From NCBI GenBank assembly GCA_964016985.1, contig OZ024823.1:128269692-128333691 (forward strand): a stretch of 64,000 bases of DNA. The letters run 5' to 3'. Positions 56,477 to 64,000 of the stretch are shown in pieces. Positions within the stretch are counted from its first letter, which is position 1; every line of letters starts with the position of its first letter. The notes under the pieces are model-generated. The model was not told where the DNA came from and made no database searches. It saw nothing but the letters and a program-made list of their open reading frames with translations. This DNA comes from Anodontia alba. Lineage: Eukaryota; Mollusca; Bivalvia; Lucinida; Lucinidae. The translations under genes were made by a program, and so were the position numbers.

Positions 56477-56685
56477 CATAGCTTTAGATAAGAGGACTCG
56501 CTAGGTAAATGCTTTTCTTATTTCTCCTAGACAATTATTTTGTGGGTACTCTTTGCACCCAGTCTCCACAGCGGGTTCTAATGAGCACCCACAATATTTG
56601 TTTTCATGGAGAAATTCCTTTTTTTTTTTCTTTTTTTTTTTTTTTGTTTGAAAAAAAAGGCAGCTTATTTAGAGCTTTGTATTAT
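56477..56685 (-). mobile_element. Family B MITE, copy 2
   Basis: CATAGCTTTAGATAAGAGG to GGCAGCTTATTTAGAGCTTT, centre TGGGTACTCTTTGCACCC... about 56541-56592, with T runs near the right end. It ends 27 bp before the exon at 56713. Confidence 0.65.
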
Positions 56686-56712
56686 ATAGTTTCTTATTTG
56701 TTTATTTTTTAG

Positions 56713-56800
56713 CTGCTTTGTTGTGTGCTGAGTGGCTGAAGCCATCATGCAGTGATCTCTCTTGTCAGATTGGCATCACTAATGAGGTGTCTGTGAACAA
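56713..56800 (+). CDS. Probable internal exon of an unrecognised gene
   Basis: Acceptor TTATTTTTTAG and donor AACAA|GTAAGT bound 88 bp. Only one plus frame is open: ALLCAEWLKPSCSDLSCQIG then ITNEVSVNK. The entry is phase 1 (two bases complete a codon) and the exit phase 2. The mix of residues looks like globular protein (an ALL-AEWL amphipathic stretch), but I do not recognise the family. No other exon of this gene is visible; the rest may lie outside the window or in unread sequence. The exon is hemmed in by a family B MITE and a family M MITE. A fortuitous splice-bounded frame cannot be excluded. Confidence 0.45.
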
Positions 56801-56811
56801 GTAAGTTACAT

Positions 56812-57030
56812 ACCTTATTTACCCTAAGTATTGGGACACCTTAATTTATTACCTTACTTGTCTAAGAATTTGAACAAGGCCCTTTACTATCTGTTGGTAT
56901 GTCTAAAACAATGCTGGATGAGTGGCAAATAGCATACACCCTGATCAAATGCTGTATTGTGTGGCCCCTGGTCTGGGTCTACACTGTTTGCCCAAGCTTA
57001 TCTATCCCAATACTTAGGGTTATCATGGTA
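56812..57030 (-). mobile_element. Family M MITE, copy 3
   Basis: ACCTTATTTACCCTAAGTAT to CCCAATACTTAGGGTTATC, with the eroded hairpin GATCAAATGCTGTATTGTGT and GGGTCTACACTGTTTGCCC. It starts 11 bp past the splice donor at 56801. Confidence 0.65.
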
Positions 57031-57062
57031 GCTCCAAATAAGGGCAGTATCCAGACAGTTAT

Positions 57063-60000
57063 TGTCCCCCGCCTTTTCGAAGAAAAGTGGAGGGACACTG
57101 TTTTTGGTTTTCCATGGGGCGTGGCGCGTGGTTCCGTGTTTTTAGTAGGTACTTTGTCCCCTTAACTCCTCCCACAGTTTTTGTCCGATCCTTTTGAAAC
57201 TTTACAGGTGTTTAAAGGATGGTCTGAAGATGTGCATGTGGTTTTATCAGATTCCTGAAATAATGTTTTATCACTTTTTCCCCATTTTTAACTTAGACAT
57301 TTTTTGAGTTCTAATATTACAGAAGTCTATAGAGAGTAGGTACCTTGTCCCCTTAACTCCTCCCACAGTTTTTGGCCGATCCTTTTGAAACTTTACATGG
57401 GCTTTTAGGATGGCCTGAAGATACGCATGTGGCTTTTTCAGAATCCTGAAATAATTTTTTATCACTTTTTCCGCATTTTTAACTTAGACATTTTTTGAGT
57501 TCTAATACTACAGAAGTGTATAGGGAGCATGTACCTTGTCCCCTTAACTCCTCCCACTGTTTTTGGCCGATTCTTTTGAAACTTTACAGGTGTTTTAAGA
57601 ATGGTCTGAAGATGTGCATGTGGTTTTTTAAAATCCTGAAATTAATTTTTATTACTTTTTAGACATTTTGAACATAGACATTTTTTGAGTTCTAATATTA
57701 CAGAAGCGTATAGGGAGTAGGTACCTTGTCCCCTTAACTCCTCCCACAGTTTTTGGCCGATCCTTTTGAAACTTTACATGGGCTTTCAGGATGGCCTGAA
57801 GATATGCATATGGTTTTTTCAGAATCCTGAAATAATTTTTTATCACTTTTTCCGCATTTTTAACTTAGACATTTTTTTAGTTCTAATACTACAGAGTACA
57901 GAAGTATATAGGGAGCAGGTACCTTGTCCCCTTAACTCCTCCCACAGTTTTTGGCCGATCCTTTTGAAACTTTACAGGTGCTTTAAGGATGGTCTGAAGA
58001 TATGCATGTGGTTTTTTTCAGAATCCTGAAATTATTTTTTATTACTTTTTACACGTTTTGAACTTAGACATTTTTTTAGTTCTAATATTACAGAAGTCTA
58101 TAGGGAGTAGGTACCTTGTCCCCTTAACTCCTCCCACAGTTTTTGACCGATCCTTTTGAAACTTCACGTGGGCTTTTAGGATGGCCTTGAAAATATGCAG
58201 GTGGATTTTTCAGAAACCTGAAATATTTTTTTATTACTTTTTCTGCATTTTTAACAGACATTTTTTGAGTTCTAATATTACAGAAGTGTATAGGGTGCAG
58301 GTACCTTGTCCCCTTAACTCCTCCCACGTTTTTTGTCTGATCCTTTTGAAACTTTACAAGGGCTTTTAGGATGGCCTGAAGTTATGCATGTGGATTTTTT
58401 CAGAATCCTGAAATGATTTTTTACCACTTTTTCTGCATTTTTAACTTAGACATTTTTAGCTCACCTGAGCCGAAGGCTCAAGGTGAGGTATTGTGATCAC
58501 TCACCGTCCGTCGTCGTCCGTCCGTCCGTCCGTCCGTTCACAATCTTTAAACAACATCTCCTCCTAAACCACTGATTGGATTTTGACCAAATTTCACAGG
58601 AATGATCCTTGGTTGATCCTCTTTCAAAGTTGTTCAAATGGTTCCGGTCCATTGCATATCTAGGTCACAGGAGCTAAAAATAGATTTTTTAACTAAAAAC
58701 TCAAAAAATCTTCTCGTCAGAAACCACTGGACTGATTTCAATAAAATTTTGCAGAAATGTTCCTTTGGTGATCCTCTACCAAGATTGTTCGAGACATTTG
58801 GATTCGTCAAAAAACATGGCCGCCAGGGGGCGGGGCTTATTTTCCCTATATACCTATATAGAAAACTTTAAAAATCTTCTTGTCAGAAACCACTGGACCA
58901 ATTTCAATATAATTTTAGAGAAATGTTCCTTTGGTGATCCTCTACCAAGATTGTTCAAGCCATTTGGATTCGTCAAAAAACATGGCCGCCAGGGGGCGGG
59001 GCTTATTTTCCCTATATATCTGTATAGAAAACTTTAAAAATCTTCTTGTCAGAAACCACTAGACCGATTTCAGTATAATTTTGCAGAAATGTTTCTTTGG
59101 TGATCCTCTACCAAGATTGTTCGAGACATTTGGATTCGTCAAAAAACATGGCCGCCAGGGGGCGGGGCTTATTTTCCCTATATATCTATATAGAAAACTT
59201 TAAAAATCTTCTCGTCAGAAACCACTGGACCAGTTTCAATATAATTTTGCAGAAATGTTCCTTTGGTGATCCTCTACCAAGATTGTTCAAGCCTTTTGGA
59301 TTCGTCAAAAAACATGGCCGCCAGGGGGCGGGGCTTATTTTCCCTATATATCTGTATAGAAAACTTTAAAAATCTTCTTGTCAGAAACCACTGGACCAAT
59401 TTCAATATAATTTTGCAGAAATGTTTCTTTGGTGATCCTCTACCAAGATTGTTCAAGACATTTGGATTGGTCAAAAAACATGTCCGCCAGGGGGCGGGGC
59501 TTATTTTCCCTATATATCTATATAGAAAACTTTAAAAATCTTCTTGTCAGATACCACTGGATCGATTTCAATATAATTTTGCAGAAATGTTCCTTTGGTA
59601 ATCCTCTACCAAGATTGTTCAAGCCATTTGGATTCATTAAAAAACATGGCCGCCAGGGGGTGGGGCTTATTTTCCCTATATATCTATATAGAAAACTTTA
59701 AAAATCTTTTTGTCAGATACCACTAGACCGATTTCAATATAATTTTGCAGAAATGTTCCTTTGGTGATCCTCTACCAAGATTGTTCAAGACATTTGGATT
59801 CGTCAAAAAACATGGCCACCAGGGGGCGGGGCTTATTTTCCCTTTACATCTATATAGAAAACTTTAAAAAATCTTCTTGTCAGAAACCACTGGACCGATT
59901 TCAATATAATTTTGCAGAAATGTTCCTTTGGTTATCCTCTACCAAGATTGTTCAAGCCATTTGGATTCGTCAAAAAACATGGCCGCCAGGGGGCAGGGCT

Positions 60001-61356
60001 TATTTTCCCTATATATCTATATAGAAAAGTTTAAAAATCTTCTTGTCCGAAACCACTGGACCGATTTCAATATAATTTTGCAAAAATGTTTCTTTGGTGA
60101 TCCTGGAGGAAGATTGCTCGAGCCATTTGGATTCGTCAAAAAACATGGCTGCCAGGGGGCAGGGCTTATTTTCCCTATAGATCTATATAGAAAAGTTTAA
60201 AGATCTTCTTGTCCGAAACCACTGGACCAATTTCAATATAATTTTGCAAAAATGTTCCTTTGGTGATGCTCTACCAAGATTGTTCAAGCCATTTGGATTC
60301 GTCAAAAAACATGGCTGCCAGGGGGCAGGGCTTATTTTCCCTATATATCTATATAGAAAACTTTAAAAATCTTCTCGTAAGAACAGTTGGACTGAGTTCA
60401 ATGTAACTTGGCAGGAATGTTGCTTTGGTGACCTTCTACCAAGATTGTTCAAGCCTTCATGATATGTCAAAAACCATGGTCCCCAGGTGGGCGGGGCTTA
60501 TTTTTCGTCTATATCTGCATAGAAAATTTTAAAATTCTTATTGTCACATACCTCATGACCGATTTCAATATTACTTGGCTAGAATGTTGCTTTGGTGAAC
60601 CTCTATCAAGATTGTACAAGCAGTCATGATTCGTCAAAAAACATGGCTGCCATAGGGTGGGGCTTATTTTCCCTTATATCTAAATAGAAAACTTTAAAAA
60701 TCTTCTTGTCAGAAACCACTGAACAGATTTCAATATAACTTGGCAGGAATGTTCCTTTGGTGACCCTCTACCAAGTTTGTTCAAGCTTTCATGATTCGTC
60801 AAAAAACATGGCCGTTAGGGCGTAGGGCTTTATAGCTATATAAAACTTTTTAAACCACTGGACCAGTTTCAATATAACTTGGCAGAAATGTTCCTTTGGT
60901 GACCCTCTTTTAAGATTCAGTTCAAGTCGTCAAGATTTGTAAAAAAACATGGCCGGGGGTGTGGTGGAGGGGGGTGGGGGTGGTTAGTGCTATAAAGTTT
61001 ATACAAAAATCCTAGAGCAGTGAACTTGGCTGAAACTTCAACAGTAAATATGCAAATCTGTTTGGTCAGGTGAGCGATATAGGACCATCATGGTCCTCTT
61101 GTTTTAGTTCTAATACTACAGAAGCGTATAGGGAGTAGGTACCTTGACCCCGTAACTCCTACCACAGTTTTAAGCCGATCCTTTGAAACTTTACAGGTGG
61201 TCTGAAGATATGCATGTGGCTTTTTCAGAATCTTGAAATTATTTTTTATCACTGGTTTCCTGCTTCAATACTTAGGTAATTGATACAGGACCAATGGTCC
61301 TCTGGTTAACTTTACCATTTTTAACACCTCAAATAAAAATAAGGCGGGGGACATAA
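57063..61356 (+). mobile_element. Minisatellite-bearing element with inverted ends (outer)
   Basis: Ends GTCCCCCGCCTTTTCGA (57065) and AATAAGGCGGGGGAC (to about 61351) are inverted. Inside are about seven ~190-bp units (57150-58450) with GGTACCTTGTCCCCTTAACT, CCTCCCACAGTTTTTGGCC and TAGACATTTTTTGAGTTC. One more partial unit (61105-61260) follows the inserted pearl-like element. Confidence 0.75.
58453..61105 (+). mobile_element. Pearl-like element (P4) with about fourteen 166-bp cores
   Basis: Left end TTTTTAGCTCACCTGAGCCG, a (GTCC)n microsatellite at about 58504-58534, then core repeats from about 58690 to 60900, and right end GGTGAGCGATATAGGACCAT. Cores share ACATGGCCGCCAGGGGGCGG, GGCTTATTTTCCC and TGGTGATCCTCTACCAAGAT. 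The 90-residue open frames repeating every 166 bp are repeat translations, not proteins. Ends and layout match bivalve pearl / Helentron-derived elements (family knowledge). Confidence 0.85.
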
Positions 61357-61394
61357 ATTCCCCATGGAATTTGCTTGTTTTTCTTATTTCTTCC

Positions 61395-61620
61395 TGAAAA
61401 CGTGTTGCTGGTCATAGGTCTAGATAAGAGTGGGTATCAGGTAAAAAGTTTTCTTATTTCTCAACGAAAGCAGACGTTGTGGGTACCCATTAGAAGCGCC
61501 TCGCTGAGGCACTTCTAATGAGTACCCACAACATATGTTTTCGTCAAGAAGTAAGAAAAATACAGATACTTTTTGGTTGAAAAAAAAAACAACACCTTAT
61601 CAAAAGCTATGGCTGGTACT
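61395..61620 (+). mobile_element. Family B palindromic MITE, copy 3
   Basis: CATAGGTCTAGATAAGAGTG to CACCTTATCAAAAGCTATGG; centre GTACCCATTAGAAGCGCCTC...GCACTTCTAATGAGTACCC (about 61481-61525). Confidence 0.8.
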
Positions 61621-61700
61621 TATTAGAAGTACCTTACTGAGGCACTTCTGATGAGTACCACAACTTATGTTTTTCTGCAGCTGAAATAAGAAAAAACTAT
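61605..61700 (+). repeat. Second family B-type hairpin
   Basis: GGTACTTATTAGAAGTACCT...GGCACTTCTGATGAGTACC directly adjoining the previous element. Confidence 0.6.
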
Positions 61701-61747
61701 AGTAAATGTCCTAAAATCTCGAACACCTAAGTATCTAACAAAATGGC

Positions 61748-62116
61748 ATTTGCAAACAGTGCAGACCCAGATCAGACTGCTCCTTAGGAGCAGTCTGATC
61801 AGGGTCTACACTGTTGTCCATTCCGCAAAGCAATTTAAGAGAAGTTGTTCACATACGGTACTTACTACCTACTGTCAGGGATCAGAATTATGCATACCAG
61901 ACCATGGAAAGCCGAATACTATGTCCTCTGAGTCTCGTTTTTCTACAAAAAGTTGGTGGACAAATATTCATCTGAATACCCTTCTTACCAAATAAAAATG
62001 TAGATACAGTAAATGTCCTAAAATTTAAAACACTTTATTCCATGCTTTTTTAAACTTAAATTTTGCTTTTCAGTTTTCACACAGCTGTCTCTTAAATTGC
62101 TTTGCGGAATGGACAA
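61748..62116 (+). repeat. Hairpin and a 27-bp inverted repeat pair
   Basis: Hairpin AACAGTGCAGACCCAGATCA...TGATCAGGGTCTACACTGTT (61756-61814). Next to it GTCCATTCCGCAAAGCAATT (61815) is inverted at 62086-62112, bounding a ~300-bp unit with AAATGTCCTAAAAT repeated. Confidence 0.6.
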
Positions 62117-62814
62117 CTTTCAGTGCATTAATACCCAAAAGATTTGCTTTTGTGGAGAATATGAAACTGTAATAATATTTTTAGCTGAAAAAAAGTGCCT
62201 TATCTAGAACAATGACTGCTTGTACCATAGCTCTGCCAAACTTCCGATCATAATATGCTGACATGTGGCGGACAGATAACTGTCAAAAAAAGACTAATTG
62301 ATATTTTCTCAAGTTATCACCAGGAAACAAAAATACGGATGGAGGACAGTCGGACGTATGACAGACAGAAACAAGGACCTCTGACATGAAATCTATTACC
62401 TGTCACTATCGTGTCAGGGTATAAAAAAGTGAAAACAAGAAATGTCAATAGGCGCTGCTTATAAGATTCCCCCCGACCCCCTCATAAACCAAACCGTAAT
62501 GGAGAGACCTAAAAACAGTATACACATCCACCCCCCACCCCCTCATCTACAAACTCAGCTTACAGGGGTATAATATATTAATTCCAAATTATATATGGAA
62601 TATATGTGCAAAAATTGACATGTAACATTTCTAATGCAGATCTGGTCAACCTCACTGCATATGCAAACTTTGGTTTAATTCCATCTATTCTTTCTCAAGA
62701 CATTGAGCAGAAACAAAGTCGGAATGATGGGAATGATAGACAAACTGTAAACAGTATACCCCCAGCACCCCAATCCCCCACTTATTGTAGGCATGCAAGA
62801 GAGACAACTCTCCT

Positions 62815-64000
62815 TTTCTTTGTTATGAACTTATCTCCCCCAAAGTTGAAATCTTGAGCAGGCCATAACTCCCATACTGTTTGAGATAATTTGATAATAT
62901 TTGGTAGGGATGTATATTGGGTCAAAAAGGAATGTTGCATGCAAGAAGGACAACTTTTGCTCTCTACATTTTTCTAGTTATCTCCCCTGAACAAATTTCT
63001 AAGCCAAATTCTTTTGCACTCCATACCTTCTTAATGGTTTGAGATATGTTGATAATATTTGCTAGAGGTATAGATAAGGACCAGAAGAGGTGTCACGTGC
63101 AAGAGACTCAGAGCCAACTCTTACTTATTTTGTTATGTACTTATCTCACAGAAACCAAAATCTTGTGCAGGCCATAACTCGCAATACTGTTTGAGATATA
63201 TGATAATATTTGGTAGGGACATATATCAGGTCATGGTTGAAAGTTTTCAGGATTATTCCTGATTTCAGGATTTCAAGACTTTTTGTCCTTAAAAGTATAG
63301 GCAAAATTGCCTTTTCAGGATATGAAAATCTGGATTTCAGGATTAAAATTTTTTTAAACTTTCACCCATGGGTCAAGTAGGAGTGTTCCAAAAAAAAAAT
63401 TCTTGCTTTGTTCTATTTTCTGGTTATCTCCCCTAAAAGAATTTCTAAACCAGATTCTTGTGCACTCCATAAATTCTTAATTGTTTGAAATATTTTGATA
63501 TTATGCAGGTTGTAGCTTCAGTTGCTGAGCCTCTTCTATATATTTAACAATGACTACATCATTTACCAGCATTTTTTGGATAAAATTATACTTTTGGATG
63601 GGTTTTGGACTGATTTAAAAAAAAAATCCATCCTTTAAAATAGCAATGTCTGGGTGGGCGGGCGTCAGGCGTCGTCCGAGGTTTAGCTTTTGGTTAACCT
63701 TTTTCTAAGTTATATGTTACCTTTGTTCTTCAATGGATTGCTTTCATATTTGGTAAGAATAAAGAGGAGGACCAGAAGGCATGTTGCATGCAAGAGAGAC
63801 AACTCTCTTCATTATGTACTTACCTCCTCTGATGTCCGAGGTCTACCATTTGGTTAATCTTTTTTCAAAGTTATATGTTACCGTTATTCTTCGGTGGATT
63901 GCTTTTATATTTGGTGGGGATAAAGAGGAGGACCAGTAGGGGTGTCACATGCAAGAGACACAACTCTCAGTTTCTTCATTATGTACTTATCTCCCCTGAA
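62815..64000 (+). repeat. Degenerate tandem repeat running off the window
   Basis: Units share ACTTATCTCCCCTGAA, TTTGATAATATTTGGTAGGG, GGACCAGAAGGGGTGTCACATG-like and GCAAGAGAGACAACTCTC blocks. Likely the core of another pearl-type element. No gene. Between 62117 and 62815 nothing else is recognised. Confidence 0.65.

Noticed and set aside
58638..60200. Series of ~90-residue plus-strand open frames (GDPLPRLF, KHGRQGAGLIFPIYLYR)
   Set aside because: They recur every 166 bp within the core repeats of a pearl-like element, and the period is not a multiple of three. They are repeat translations, not a gene family.
62606..62857. 83-residue open frame starting after an AG (DLVNLTAYANFGLIPSILSQ)
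   Set aside because: No clear donor site, and the 3' half is made of the repeat that runs to the window end. A real exon cannot be excluded, but support is too thin.

Overview
The window is eukaryotic nuclear DNA, most likely from a bivalve mollusc (inference). It has spliced coding exons with GT-AG borders, long introns, tRNA-derived SINEs, Tc1/mariner, Penelope-like and non-LTR elements, and bivalve 'pearl'-type elements (tandem core repeats plus a GTCC/ACGG microsatellite, ending AGCTCACCTGAGC and GGTGAGCGATA). Dozens of palindromic MITEs of a kind common in heterodont clams and mussels are present. No bacterial genes, operons, CRISPR or functional tRNA/rRNA genes were seen. Species cannot be settled by reading alone.

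Host genes, all on the plus strand. (1) 3.4-13.5 kb: a thrombospondin type-1 exon (3428-3625, phase 1-1) and, 9.7 kb later, a phase-1 terminal exon with a chitin-binding type-2-like cysteine pattern and stop (13309-13493); these may be the 3' part of one secreted modular gene. (2) 33.3-44.4 kb: a complete five-exon calmodulin-like gene. Its exons of 3, 31, 144, 243 and 29 coding bases join in frame to 149 residues, exactly calmodulin's length and without indels, but none of the four EF-hand loops keeps the position-12 glutamate. (3) 56713-56800: one probable coding exon of an unrecognised gene, squeezed between two MITEs.

Everything else is mobile or repetitive. 0-12 kb: SINEs, MITEs, a mariner fragment, and a frameshifted mariner with both inverted ends (8841-10055). 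13-22.6 kb: three pearl-like elements, one splitting an older MITE. 22-26 kb: AT-rich DNA with simple repeats. 26.3-30.1 kb: decayed reverse transcriptases, one split by a pogo-like MITE that is itself split by a Tc1 element. 30-45 kb: the calmodulin-like gene, whose introns hold a Penelope-like GIY-YIG fragment, a mariner and many MITEs. 45-56 kb: MITEs including one inserted inside another, and a 165-bp minisatellite. 57-61.4 kb: a minisatellite element with a pearl-like element (about fourteen 166-bp cores) inside it. 61.4-64 kb: MITEs and a further repeat.

The two most unusual signals are the calmodulin-like protein without any canonical -Z glutamate, and a system of palindromic elements in which similar central hairpins recur inside families with different ends. 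The most abundant family (about 17 copies, ends CATTACGAAAACA) shows no ordinary target-site duplication at two sites where the uninterrupted sequence can be inferred.
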